DNA of 64,000 bases from Saussurea involucrata (GCA_033807775.1 CM066312.1:29299696-29363695); one strand, 5' to 3'. Numbered from the stretch's first letter, positions 34,818-46,957 are shown. Translations and numbers: made by a program. The notes: generated from the letters alone by a model not told the origin.

Positions 34818-36437
34818 ATCATTCGATTCTTCTAGAGATTAAAGTTATCTCTACTGAATCGAGGAAGTTTAGCAAGAGAGTCATTATCAATGTAGTTTGT
34901 GTTTGTGTTGTTTGTCATTTGAAGAATAGCAAGGAAGAGATAGTATAAGCAAGATCTTGTTTATGGAGATTAAACAATCTGCTCTGATACCACTTGTTGG
35001 TCCCGTATGGTTTATACAAGATAGTTTATAGAAGGAGGTTGAATACAAACACACAAGAATTTATAGTTTTCTAAATTGTTTATTAATAAATCAAAACAAT
35101 TTACAGCTTTTTGCGAAATTAGATTAAGTACTTGACCTAATCTAAACAAACTATGAGAATCACTAAGTATTCTTGCACTAAGAATACGAAAGAAAGAAGT
35201 TAAGAAAACTAAGGATAATTTCCTTAAGGCACTAAGTAGTTCAGGGATAGCCACCTTTAAAATGAAGGCATTCCTCCTATTTATACTACATGCATTTAAT
35301 GCATGTCAGGAGAACTTTACACGTGTCAGCACTTGGTTGGTTGCATGATTCTGACTTTGGCAAACATGCTCTTGGCCGCATGATGAACAGTGTAGTTGGA
35401 AGAGTGGTTTGTACGATTCTGGACAAAGGCATGTCCTCTGACATATTGTACAAAAGTGTGCAAGGGGATAAGACAAACATTTCTTGTAGAACAGGCTTCA
35501 TGATCAGCGATCGCTGAGTTAATCTTCATCAGTGAGACTTGATGAAGGTCAACTCTCGCTAAAGTCTTCTACTTGAAATATTGCGTGTTGTGGACAAGTC
35601 TTAGTTTCACTGATGTCTGCATCAGATCATTAGTAGACTTATCACTTGTTCATCAACTTGGTCTTCGATTTCAGCGATGAACTCCTTTGTCGCGAAACTT
35701 GTCTTCAGGGATTACAAGAAAACAATTACAAATGATTAATCAGTGATCATCAGCGAAACTGAACAAACTCAGTTATCATTGATGTACATTTATCACTGAG
35801 GAAAAGATAAAACACAATAGTTTCACATCAGCGATACTAAACAGACTTAGTATATTTTCATTGATGGTGAAACACTAATACATAATGTTTACTTATAATT
35901 TTCACTAAGTGATTCTAAGGGTCATCATCAAATCACTAAAGGGTTGGATCAACAAAAATATCAAATATAAGGGTTTTTTGGAAGTGTAACTTCCAAACAT
36001 TAATTATAAATTTTAAATTTATGAGTAGGAACTCACAATCAAGATAAACATTTAAATAAACATTTACATAAAATAAAAATATTCAATATCATCTCATATA
36101 ACTAAACAAATAACACAACGTTTTACAGACTATATGGTTCCTAACTTGTAATTATGCAAAGTTAAGGGGCCTAAGTTGTAATTATGCAAATTTCAAGGTC
36201 ATAAATTGTAATTATGCAAATTTCAAGGTCATAAATTGTAATTATGCAAAGTTAAGGGACCTAAGTTGTAATTATGCAAAGTTAAGGAACCTAAATTGAA
36301 ATTATGCAAAGTTAAGGGACCTAAGTTGTAATTATGCAAAGTTAAGGAACCTAAGTAGTAATTATGCAAAGTTAAGGGACCTAAGTTGTAATTATGCAAC
36401 GTTCAAGGTCATAAATTGTAATTATGCAAAGTTAAGG
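34818..36437 (-). repeat. Tandem unit 5 (LTR 34995-35954)
   Basis: 1620 bp. It shares the ACATATTGTAC variant (near 35442) with unit 3, and unit 6 has a further-changed form of it. Confidence 0.92.
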
Positions 36438-37996
36438 ATCATTCGATTCTTCTAGAGATTAAAGTTATCTCTACTGAATCGAGGAAGTTTAGCAAGAGAG
36501 TCATTATCAATGTAGTTTGTGTTTGTGTTGTTTGTCATTTGAAGAATAGCAAGGAAGAGATAGTATAAGCAAGATCTTGTTTATGGAGATTAAACAATCT
36601 GCTCTGATACCACTTGTTGGTCCCGTATGGTTTATACAAGATAGTTTATAGAAGGGGGTTGAATACAAACACACAAGAATTTATAGTTTTCTAAATTGTT
36701 TATTAATAAATCAAAACAATTTACAGCTTTTTGCGAAATTAGATTAAGTACTTGACCTAATCTAAACAAACTATGAGAATCACTAAGTATTCTTGCACTA
36801 AGAATACGAAAGAAAGAAGTTAAGAAAACTAAGGATAATTTCCTTAAGGCACTAAGTAGTTCAGGGATAGCCACCTTTAAAATGAAGGCATTCCTCCTAT
36901 TTATACTACATGCATTTAATGCATGTCAGGAGAACTTTACACGTGTCAGCACTTGGTTGGTTGCATGATTCTAACTTTGGCAAACATGCTCTTGGCCGCA
37001 TGATGAACAGTGTAGTTGGAAGAGTGGTTTGTACGATTCTGGACAAAGGCATGTCCTCTGACATATTATACAAAAGTGTGCAAGGGGATAAGACAAACAT
37101 TTCTTGTAGAACAGGCTTCATGAACAGCGATCGCTGAGTTAATCTTCATCAGTGAGACTTGATGAATGTCAACTCTCGCTAAAGTCTTCTACTTGAAATA
37201 TTGCGTGTTGTGGACAAGTCTTAATTTCACTGATGTCTGCATCAGATCATTAGTAGACTTATCACTTGTTCATCAACTTGGTCTTCGATTTCAGCGATGA
37301 ACTCCTTTGTCGCGAAACTTGTCTTCAGGGATTACAAGAAAACAATTACAAATGATTAATCAGTGATCATCAGCGAAACTGAACAAACTCAGTTATCATT
37401 GATGTACATTTATCACTGAAGAAAAGATAAAGCACAATAGTTTCACATCAGCGATACTAAACAGACTTAGTATATTTTCATTGATGGTGAAACACTAATA
37501 CATAATGTTTACTTATAATTTTCACTAAGTGATTCTAAGGGTCATCATCAAATCACTAAAGGGTTGGATGAACAAAAATATCAAATATAAGGGTTTTTTG
37601 GAAGTGTAACTTCCAAACAATAATTATAAAGTTTAAATTTATGAGAAGGAACTCACAATCAAGATAAACATTTATATAAACATTTACATAAAATAAAATA
37701 TTCAATATCATCTCATATAACTAAACAAATAACACAACGTTTTACAGACTATATGGTTCCTAACTAGTAATTATGCAAAGTTAAGGGGCCTAAGTTGCAA
37801 TTATGCAAATTTCAAGGTCATAAATTGTAATTATGCAAATTTCAAGGTCATAAATTGTAATTATGCAAAGTTAAGGGACCTAAGTTGTAATTATGCAAAG
37901 TTAAGGAACCTAAGTTGAAATTATGCAAAGTTAAGGGACCTAAGTTGTAATTATGCAACGTTCAAGGTCATAAATTGTAATTATGCAAAGTTAAGG
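36438..37996 (-). repeat. Tandem unit 6 (LTR 36615-37574), short spacer type
   Basis: 1559 bp, two minisatellite copies fewer than the 1620-bp units. The spacer variants (CAATAATTATAAAGTTTAAA, TTATGAGAAGGAAC, CTAACTAGTAAT) are shared only with unit 8. The outer LTR end is GGATGAACA instead of GGATCAACA. Confidence 0.92.
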
Positions 37997-39615
37997 ATCA
38001 TTCGATTCTTCTAGAGTTTAAAGTTATCTCTACTGAATCGAGGAAGTTTAGCAAGAGAGTCATTATCAATGTAGTTTGTGTTTGTGTTGTTTGTCATTTG
38101 AAGAATAGCAAGGAAGAGATAGTATAAGCAAGATCTTGTTTATGGAGATTAAACAATCTGCTCTGATACCACTTGTTGGTCCCGTATGGTTTATACAAGA
38201 TAGTTTATAGAAGGGGGTTGAATACAAACACACAAGAATTTATAGTTTTCTAAATTGTTTATTAATAAATCAAAACAATTTACAGCTTTTTGCGAAATTA
38301 GATTAAGTACTTGACCTAATCTAAACAAACTATGAGAATCACTAAGTATTCTTGCACTAAGAATACGAAAGAAAGAAGTTAAGAAAACTAAGGATAATTT
38401 CCTTAAGGCACTAAGTAGTTCAGGGATAGCCACCTTTAAAATGAAGGCATTCCTCCTATTTATACTACATGCATTTAATGCATGTCAGGAGAACTTTACA
38501 CGTGTCAGCACTTGGTTGGTTGCATGATTCTGACTTTGGCAAACATGCTCTTGGCCGCATGATGAACAGTGTAGTTGGAAGAGTGGTTTGTACGATTCCG
38601 GACAAAGGCATGTCCTCTGACAAATCGTACAAAAGTGTGCAAGGGGATAAGACAAACATTTCTTGTAGAGCAGGCTTCATGATCAGCGATCGCTGAGTTA
38701 ATCTTCATCAGTGAGACTTGATGAAGGTCAACTCTCGCTAAAGTCTTCTACTTGAAATATTGCGTGTTGTGGACAAGTCTTAGTTTCACTGATGTCTGCA
38801 TCAGATCATTAGTAGACTTATCACTTGTTCATCAACTTGGTCTTCGATTTCAGTGATGAACTCCTTTATCGCAAAACTTATCTTCAGGGATTACAAGAAA
38901 ACAATTACAAATGATTAATCAGTGATCATCAGCGAAACTGAACAAACTCAGTTATCATTGATGTACATTTATTACTGAGGAAAAGATAAAGCACAATAGT
39001 TTCACATCAGCGATACTAAACAGACTTAGTATATTTTCATTGATGGTGAAACACTAATACATAATGTTTACTTATAATTTTCACTAAATGATTCTAAGGG
39101 TCATCATCAAATCACTAAAGGGTTGGATCAACAAAAATATCAAATATAAGGGTTCTTTGGAAGTGTAACTTCCAAACATTAATTATAATCTTTAAATTTA
39201 TGAGTAGGAACTCACAATCAAGATAAACATTTAAATAAACATTTACATAAAATAAAATATTCAATATCATCTCATATAACTAAACAAATAACACAACGTT
39301 TTACAGACTATATGGTTCCTAACTTGTAATTATGCAAAGTTAAGGGGCCTAAGTTGCAATTATGCAAATTTCAAGGTCATAAATTGTAATTATGCAAATT
39401 TCAAGGTCATAAATTGTAATTATGCAAAGTTAAGGGACCTAAGTTGTAATTATGCAAAGTTAAGGAACCTAAATTGAAATTATGCAAAGTTAAGGGACCT
39501 AAGTTGTAATTATGCAAAGTTAAGGAACCTAAGTTGTAATTATGCAAAGTTAAGGGACCTAAGTTGTAATTATGCAACGTTCAAGGTCATAAATTGTAAT
39601 TATGCAAAGTTAAGG
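37997..39615 (-). repeat. Tandem unit 7 (LTR 38174-39133)
   Basis: 1619 bp. A local cluster of CpG-type transitions lies at 38850-38882 (CAGTGATG, TTATCGCAAAAC) compared with CAGCGATG and TTGTCGCGAAAC elsewhere. Confidence 0.92.
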
Positions 39616-41174
39616 ATCATTCGATTCTTCTAGAGATTAAAGTTATCTCTACTGAATCGAGGAAGTTTAGCAAGAGAGTCATTATCAATGTAGTTTGTGT
39701 TTGTGTTGTTTGTCATTTGAAGAATAGCAAGGAAGAGATAGTATAAGCAAGATCTTGTTTATGGAGATTAAACAATCTGCTCTGATACCACTTGTTGGTC
39801 CCGTATGGTTTATACAAGATAGTTTATAGAAGGGGGTTGAATACAAACACACAAGAATTTATAGTTTTCTAAATTGTTTATTAATAAATCAAAACAATTT
39901 ACAGCTTTTTGCGAAATTAGATTAAGTACTTGACCTAATCTAAACAAACTATGAGAATCACTAAGTATTCTTGCACTAAGAATACGAAAGAAAGAAGTTA
40001 AGAAAACTAAGGATAATTTCCTTAAGGCACTAAGTAGTTCAGGGATAGCCACCTTTAAAATGAAGGCATTCCTCCTATTTATACTACATGCATTTAATGC
40101 ATGTCAGGAGAACTTTACACATGTCAGCACTTGGTTGGTTGCATGATTCTGACTTTGGCAAACATGCTCTTGGCCGCATGATGAACAGTGTAGTTGGAAG
40201 AGTGGTTTGTACGATTCTGGACAAAGGCATGTCCTCTGACAAATCGTACAAAAGTGTGCAAGGGGATAAGACAAACATTTCTTGTAGAACAGGCTTCATG
40301 ATCAGCGATCGCTGAGTTAATCTTCATCAGTGAGACTTGATGAAGGTCAACTCTCGCTAAAGTCTTCTACTTGAAATATTGCGTGTTGTGGACAAGTCTT
40401 AGTTTCACTGATGTCTGCATCAGATCATTAGTAGACTTATCACTTGTTCATCAACTTGGTCTTCGATTTCAGCGATGAACTCCTTTGTCGCGAAACTTGT
40501 CTTCAGGGATTACAAGAAAACAATTACAAATGATTAATCAATGATCATCAGCGAAACTGAACAAACTCAGTTATTATTGATGTACATTTATCACTGAAGA
40601 AAAGATAAAGCACAATAGTTTCACATCAGCGATACTAAACAGACTTAGTATATTTTCATTGATGGTGAAACACTAATACATAATGTTTACTTATAATTTT
40701 CACTAAGTGATTCTAAGGGTCATCATCAAATCACTAAAGGGTTGGATCAACAAAAATATCAAATATAAGGGTTTTTTGGAAGTGTAACTTCCAAACAATA
40801 ATTATAAAGTTTAAATTTATGAGAAGGAACTCACAATCAAGATAAACATTTATATAAACATTTACATAAAATAAAATATTCAATATCATCTCATATAACT
40901 AAACAAATAACACAACGTTTTACAGACTATATGGTTCCTAACTAGTAATTATGCAAAGTTAAGGGGCCTAAGTTGCAATTATGCAAATTTCAAGGTCATA
41001 AATTGTAATTATGCAAATTTCAAGGTCATAAATTGTAATTATGCAAAGTTAAGGGACCTAAGTTGTAATTATGCAAAGTTAAGGAACCTAAGTTGAAATT
41101 ATGCAAAGTTAAGGGACCTAAGTTGTAATTATGCAACGTTCAAGGTCATAAATTGCAATTATGCAAAGTTAAGG
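39616..41174 (-). repeat. Tandem unit 8 (LTR 39793-40752), last unit
   Basis: 1559 bp, the same length and spacer haplotype as unit 6. After AAAGTTAAGG at 41174 the minisatellite simply continues (ACCTAACTTG) instead of jumping to gag. This is therefore the native right flank of the original insertion. Confidence 0.92.
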
Positions 41175-41605
41175 ACCTAACTTGTAATTATGCAAAGTTA
41201 AGGGACCTAAGTTGTAATTATGCAAAGTTAAGGGACCTAAGATGTATTTATGCAAACTTTAGGGACCTAACTTGTATTATGCAAAGTTAAGGGACCTAAG
41301 TTGTAATTATGCAAATTTAAGGGACCTAAGTTGTATTTATGCAAAGTTCAAGGTCATAAATTGTAATTATGCAAAAGGGATCTAAGTTGTAATTATGCAA
41401 AGTTCGAGGACCAAATTTGTAATTATGCAAAGTTAAGGGACCTAAGTTGTATTTATGCAAACTTTAGGGACCTAACTTGTATTTATGCAAACTTTAGGGA
41501 CCTAAGTTGTACTTTTGCAAACTTTAGGGACCTAACTTGTAATTATGCAAAGTTTAGGGATCTAACTTTTATTTATGCAAAGTTCGAGGACATAAATGAT
41601 ACTAT
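41175..41605. repeat. Genomic flank: continuing 30-bp minisatellite
   Basis: About 14 further, more variable copies of the minisatellite (core GGGACCTAAGTTGTAATTAT) extend past the last unit. The greater variability agrees with this being the pre-existing locus into which E inserted. Confidence 0.85.
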
Positions 41606-42140
41606 TTTTTTTATGTAGTTATGATTTTTACTAAAATTCTATCTTTAAAATTGAATATTTTCGAAACAAATATTTTCGAAACAAATATTTTCGAAACTAA
41701 CACATCAAATACTTCAAATCCGTACACAAATCATAGTGAAAAGAATAAATACGTTATCTTTCTAAATCTGAATGAAGGATTGCGTATAGAAAAACATTTA
41801 AGATCAATTTCTGTGAAGAAATATTATGTTGCAAAAATCTACTGTCTAAAATCAACATTTAGTAACTCTTGGAGTAATTCATAATTTTTTACTAATAATC
41901 TATCTTTAAAATTGAATATTTTCGAAACAAACACATACTCTAAAATAAACACATACTCTAAAATAAACACATACTTTAAAATAAACACATACTCTAAAAT
42001 ATTTTCGAAATAAACACATACTTTAAAATATTTTCGAAACAAACACATACTCTAAAATAACACGCTATTATATTATTAAATATTTTCAAAACAAATAACA
42101 AATGTATAACAACATGTTTTTTTAAAATATAAAACAACAA
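41606..42140. repeat. AT-rich region with short tandem repeats
   Basis: ATTTTCGAAACAAAT-type repeats lie near 41655-41700, and a block starting TCTATCTTTAAAATTGAATA (41640) recurs near 41900. A unit like ACACATACTCTAAAATAA repeats about eight times at 41931-42056. No gene signal was seen. Confidence 0.75.
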
Positions 42141-43145
42141 CGGGATTATGAAAACTTACCTTATGAGCCACCACCATCGCTCTATGAGAGAGTAGAGAGA
42201 AAGTTGAGAGGGGTGGGGTTTCGGGTGGGTTTTATAGCGTCCGTGATCGAGAAGAGGGAGAGGGGGGGGGGGGGGGGTTTGGGGGTTGGTCCCAACCTTA
42301 AATGGTAGGGTTTCACCCAGGCCGACACGTGGTGCTGCAAGTCCGTGATCACGGCCTGAGGTAGAAAAGGTAAATATTTTCACGGACTCCAAGGACCAAA
42401 CTTGTAACTTTCACAGATTTCACGGACCTTCATGGATTCCATGGACAAGTTTCATGGATTCCAGGGACCAAAATGCAATTTTCTGGGTTTGAGTCTGTGA
42501 TCACGCACCCTTTCACAGGTGTTTTCGTGAAATTTGAGAGATTTTGGATATTTTAGTAAGGGGCTATTCAGAGCTCATCTCTTAATCGCTAAGAAGTAAG
42601 TAGTGTTTGGCAAGATTTTTGTCTCCTCTTAATGGTTACAATTATATATAATATGGACCAGTGGAGTTCAATTGTTTTTAGTTTGATCTGCGCCCTTTAA
42701 ATTAAACCCAACTTTTGATCTGGGCCGTTTAAAATCAATAAGCCATCCATTCAGCATTCTTAATCGTCCCTCTCCCCCATGTTTTCTGTCTCTTAACCGG
42801 CCTACCTCCTCCTACATTCCAGCACCGTCCGCTCAAACTGCTCCCATCTTCAACCTCCCTCCCAACAATCGTGCCCTAATTTTCCTCCACGTCCAACTCC
42901 CCAACCACGATCATCCAACTCCCAGCATTAGCAAGTATAAATGTATGCAAACCTCATGAACTGTTTACATACAAAGCCTCATGAAACTGAAGTGACGTAC
43001 CATTCCAAGAGACGAAGCATTCTTACTTGAATTGTTCTCTTCTTTGCAGCGAATCTCCACGATTACACCCATTTTGATTCAGGCCCTTTCCGCTGCTTTC
43101 GTATCTCCCCCTTTCTGCATGCCTTTGACGGTTACAACGTCCTGC
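42141..43145. other. Intergenic stretch with a long G homopolymer
   Basis: I found no supportable gene. A run of about 16 G lies near 42262-42277. GTGATCACG palindromes flank 42340-42510. Short ORFs show no family resemblance. Confidence 0.5.
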
Positions 43146-43597
43146 CAAATTTCTGGTAAATTCTTCGATTAAAATTCCATTTTTGTGTGTGTTTGGGAAC
43201 TTAATCTGCATTCTGATGTTTTTGCATCTAAAACTTTTGATTGATGAACTAATAATATATTCTTAATCATCAAAACGTGGGTATTGAATAATTTGTTGTT
43301 GTTGTTGTTGTTATATATATGAATTTGGTGTATGTGTCTATTTGCTTGCTTGATTTTTGACAGCAACTGATATGATGTATTTTGCAGATTCATGGAAATT
43401 TGACAGCAACCGTCAAATTTCTGGTAAATTCTTCGATTAAAATTTCATTTTTGTGTGTGTTTGGGAACTTAATCTGCATTCTGATGTTTTTGCATCTAAA
43501 ACTTTTGATTGATGAACCAATAATAGATTCTTAATCATCAAAACGTGGGTATTGAATAATTTGTTGTTGTTGTTGTTGTTATATCTATGAATTTGGT
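43146..43597. repeat. ~186-bp direct duplication (43146-43332 and 43414-43597)
   Basis: Two near-identical copies begin CAAATTTCTGGTAAATTC and end GAATTTGGTGTA, separated by about 81 bp. Each contains a (TTG)n stretch. They lie upstream of the O-fucosyltransferase fragment. Confidence 0.88.
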
Positions 43598-43970
43598 GTA
43601 CGTTTGATGAAGTTAGTCGATGAAAATTCCAATCTGTACATTAATTGATGGGAAATTGATCAATGCGCAGGATGGAAATGGAGTCTGGGAAGTTGTTCCA
43701 AATTGATGCTGTAAGAACTTGATGTTCAAATCATCCTATGGATTCTCGATTCACATCAACCGGGAGATTTAAAAATTTGTTGAATTATTGTGAAGAAGTT
43801 GTTGATCCCACGATCCAGACTAGATGCGGACCATCCTGAAGCTTTTGTTTCATTCATCTCTGAAGGTTTAGGGTGTTCATTAATAAGCAACTAATTTAGG
43901 TTCTAAATTTGATTTTTTTTGTCTATTTGTTTATGTTTTAATCAGCAACTAATTTAGGTTCTAACTAATT

Positions 43971-45398
43971 TATGAAGCTTTACGATTTTCAAATCCTATA
44001 CCAAGTATAGGTGAAACATTAGTTGCTAGAATGAAGGATCGCAGTGCAAACAATGGTGGCAAGTACATTTCTGTGCATCTAAGGTTTGAGGAGGTCTGTT
44101 CTACTGATTAAATGTTGTAGTTTATTTTCTTTCTTAATTAATAAGCGGGAGTTTTATTACAATGTACTTTGCATATGGAAAGTAAGAGGTACCAAAATAT
44201 TGTTTCACATGCTTCTTGTCTAGGACATGGTTGCTTTCTCTTGCTGTGTATATGATGGTGGAAAGGAAAATTTACAAAGCCTGGTAGAGTCCTTCAGCCT
44301 GGAGTCAATAGGATTAATGGGAAATGTCCCCTCTTGCTGTTAACATACAGGAAACATGAAATTTAAGTGTTACGGTATCAGTTAACATCCACATACAGGC
44401 CTAATTTATATTTGTCTGTATGTTTTGAGAGAACCGACAGATGGACCTTGCTTTTATTTCATTGATTTACAATATGCCCACTTATACCCTTCTTTCGTTT
44501 GTGGTCTCTTTTATTCATTGGAAATTATTCAGGTTGGGTTGATGCTTAGAGGAATGGGATTTGATACAAGTACATCCATCTATCTAGCATCTGGACAAAT
44601 ATATGATTCTCAGAGATATATGGTTGGCTCCCCTGCTAGAAATGTTTCCTCTTTTACAAACCAAGGAGATGCTCGCATCTGCTGAGGAACTTGCACCATA
44701 TAAGGTTTTAATCTCTTTCTTTCCTCCATTGTAAGTTGGAACTTGTACCTCAATTCGGATAATTCAAGTTGACTCAGTTCATTCTTTCTAGAACTATTCT
44801 TCCAGGATGGCTGCTATAGACTACACCATCTGTCTCCATAGTGAAGTATTTGTGACAACTCAGGGTGGAATCTTCCCACATTTTCTACTTGGCCACAGAA
44901 GATATATGTTCAGTAGACATGCCAAGACAATCAGACCTGACAAACGCAAGTTAGCATTGTATTTCAACAATCCTAATATTGGGTATGCTACCTACATCCA
45001 CATTCCTTAACCTTATTAATATATGAGGGTTTGAAAAGAGAGTTGACCGTACTAATATATATGTATTCTTTTGAGTTTCATAGCATGATTCAATTGGTTC
45101 ATTGCAAGTGTCTTTTATTAAATGTCTTCCTGAAATTTTCAGTTGGAGAACATTCAAAAGGCACATGTTAGGTATGCGATCTCATAGTGATTCAAAGGGA
45201 GTGGAATTGAAAAGGCCAAACGACTCTGTATATTCATTCCCGTGTCCAACCAAACTGCATGTGCCATACAAACAGAACAGAAGATTCAGCTGCACCCTTT
45301 TTTTGATTGAAAATTATTTCGTTTTTTGTTCCTCTTTCACTCGGAAAGAGGGCTTACATGATTGGCATTTGGGACCTGAAACAATATATACCGGTTAG
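43971..45398 (+). pseudogene. O-fucosyltransferase family (PF10250-like) gene fragment, C-terminal half, decayed
   Basis: Exon-like blocks in order match plant GDP-fucose O-fucosyltransferase-like proteins: EALRF...ARMKDRSANNGGKYIS + VHLRFEE (43971-44093), DMVAFSCCVYDGG (from 44224), GLMLRGMGFDTSTSIYLASG (44533-44704), MAAIDYTICLHSEVFVTTQG then FPHFLLGHRRY (44806-44982), and WRTFKRHMLGMRSHSDSKGV then RPNDSVYSFPCP (from 45143). Splice sites separate the blocks. Exon 2 has lost a segment after YDGG, shifting the frame. Exon 3 is frameshifted near 44630, before codons that would otherwise read PLLEMFPLLQTKEML. The N-terminal half, including the membrane anchor of this Golgi-type family, is absent. 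It is a decayed fragment, possibly carried by a Helitron ending at 45972. Confidence 0.8.
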
Positions 45399-45937
45399 AA
45401 GAGATGGAAGGATTCTTTTCTGGTGTAGCAGAAAGAAGTTGTACATGATTGAAGGAGAAGGAGAAGGAGGAGGAGACAATTGTTTTGATGGGAGTTTATA
45501 CGAATGGATATGTCATCTTCATGCAGCTGCTGTATCTAACAAGTTGCAAGGAAGTTGTCTTTTAAATGTTGGTAGTTTGTACATTAGAGTTGATTACATG
45601 TGAGAATTGAGTTGATAGGAGCATGTTGTATTTGTATACATAGATTTGGTTCCATAGAATCTTTGTATAATTGTCATAGATTTTCTTACAGATACAATTT
45701 TTCCTTCTTGGGTTGTGTAGATATTTTTACCATTCAATCATTTGGGTCTCATCTCATCCCATCCGGTAAATGAAAAAGTTTTTGGTTTGTTTTAGATGAT
45801 TATTTTTGCATTCATGTGGTGTAATAAACTTTCTGCATGGTTATAGTTTGACCAAGCTTCTTTCTCGATTGAAAAACAATGTTAGGTGATGATGAAAAAG
45901 TGACCAATCAAATACCGAATCTAGATTAAAGTCTATG
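45399..45937 (+). other. Downstream sequence of the O-fucosyltransferase fragment
   Basis: It may include the former 3' UTR. No other gene signal was seen. Confidence 0.4.
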
Positions 45938-45972
45938 TTGTATACCCGACCAACGGACGGGTATAAAACTAG
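45938..45972 (+). mobile_element. Helitron-like 3' terminus (hairpin plus CTAG)
   Basis: TATACCCG pairs with CGGGTATA across a short loop, followed closely by AAAACTAG and a T. This matches the canonical plant Helitron end: a GC-rich hairpin about ten bases before CTRR, with insertion between A and T. The 5' terminus was not identified with confidence. Confidence 0.5.
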
Positions 45973-45998
45973 TTGGCTCTGAGCCATTTTGCGTCTAA

Positions 45999-46954
45999 GG
46001 GGCTGTTTGGCAATTGCAGAATGGTTAAGAGCAGAATGGTTGAGAGGTCAGAATGGTTGAGAGGCTCTGTATGGTTGAGTGCAGAATGAAATTTGGTTGT
46101 TTGGTAACTGTTCTGAATGGTGGGTCTGAATAACAACAAATTACCATTCTACCCTTCTCCAATAAAAAATCGTAAACCTGCAACAAACCAAAATCGATTC
46201 TTTTTGTTAACCCTCTCCAAAATCGTAAACCTGCAACAAACCAAAATCGATTTACAAAATCAAACCAAAATCAAAATCGATTTACAAAATCAAAATCGAT
46301 TTATTGTCCAAAATCAAAATCAAAACAAGATGAATTTGTGGAAGACATCGATCTGCAAGTCTCCACTATGTTCAATCCAGGCCTCTCGCCGGAGCTCCTG
46401 TTGTAAGAAAACCCCAATCGATGAACACGGAGATGGGACCGAAACCAAAACCAAAATCGATGAACAATCCAAAACCAAAACCCTAATCGATGAACACAGA
46501 ATCGATAAATTAAAACCCTAACCGACACAAACAGAATGTAGTCCATCTCGTTTCCCTAATCTTCGTCGATGACCGGCTTTGAAGAACCACCAACCTTCTT
46601 GGGCAAAAGGTTGTGAATGTTGGGCATAACACCACCGTTGCTAATTGAAGAACAAAGATTGTTATATAAATAATACCCAACAGAAACTAAACATGAGTAA
46701 GCGCTTAAGAAGTCACATTACCTTACCGATGTATATGGCAAGAACCAAGAAACTTACCCGGTAAGAGCGAATGCAAGGATTGAGAGTCTTACCCGGTAAG
46801 TGAGCGGCACGACTCTTACTACGGTTAGCGCTTACCAGGTAAATTGTTGCATTCGATACCGTTTGGTGGACTAAAATCTTACCCGATAAGTAAGCGACAG
46901 TGTTTAATATTGCTGGTAAGCGCTTATTCGGGTAAGCGTTTGGTAAACGGCTCC
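45999..46954. mobile_element. Non-autonomous PIF/Harbinger-like element
   Basis: The ends GGGGCTGTTTGGCAA and TTGGTAAACGGCTCC form an imperfect inverted repeat, flanked by the trinucleotide TAA on both sides (45996-45998, 46955-46957). A 3-bp TAA/TTA duplication is typical of PIF/Harbinger. The left part repeats AATGGTTGAG. The right part repeats CTTACCCGGTAAG-like palindromes (46753-46940). The 134-codon ORF inside is low-complexity (AAAATCAAAATCGATTT repeats) and encodes no transposase. Confidence 0.6.
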
Positions 46955-46957
46955 TAA

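Larger units (their letters stand above)
20232..41174 (-). repeat. Tandem array of eight ~1.62-kb units derived from a copia 5' end plus flanking DNA
   Basis: Each unit, read left to right on the plus strand, contains about 100 bp of gag start, about 75 bp of leader with the primer-binding site, a 960-bp LTR, and about 420-510 bp of flanking DNA with a 30-bp minisatellite. The next unit then begins at ATCATTCG. Unit starts are 20232, 21851, 31579, 33198, 34818, 36438, 37997 and 39616. Lengths are 1619, 1650 (after removing element H), 1619, 1620, 1620, 1559, 1619 and 1559. The unit junction fuses minisatellite AAAGTTAAGG to gag codons. Units 2-8 share a stop codon in place of Trp in FNLWKNR. 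The simplest reading is tandem duplication of genomic DNA, not independent insertions. Confidence 0.92.

Noticed and set aside
20425..40327. Sets of 67-80-codon ORFs repeated eight times on both strands
   Set aside because: They lie inside the LTR of each tandem unit and overlap one another on opposite strands. They are conserved only because the DNA is duplicated and show no protein family.
46117..46521. 134-codon ORF rich in Asn, Gln and Lys
   Set aside because: Low-complexity AAAATCAAAATCGATTT repeats inside a non-autonomous transposon.
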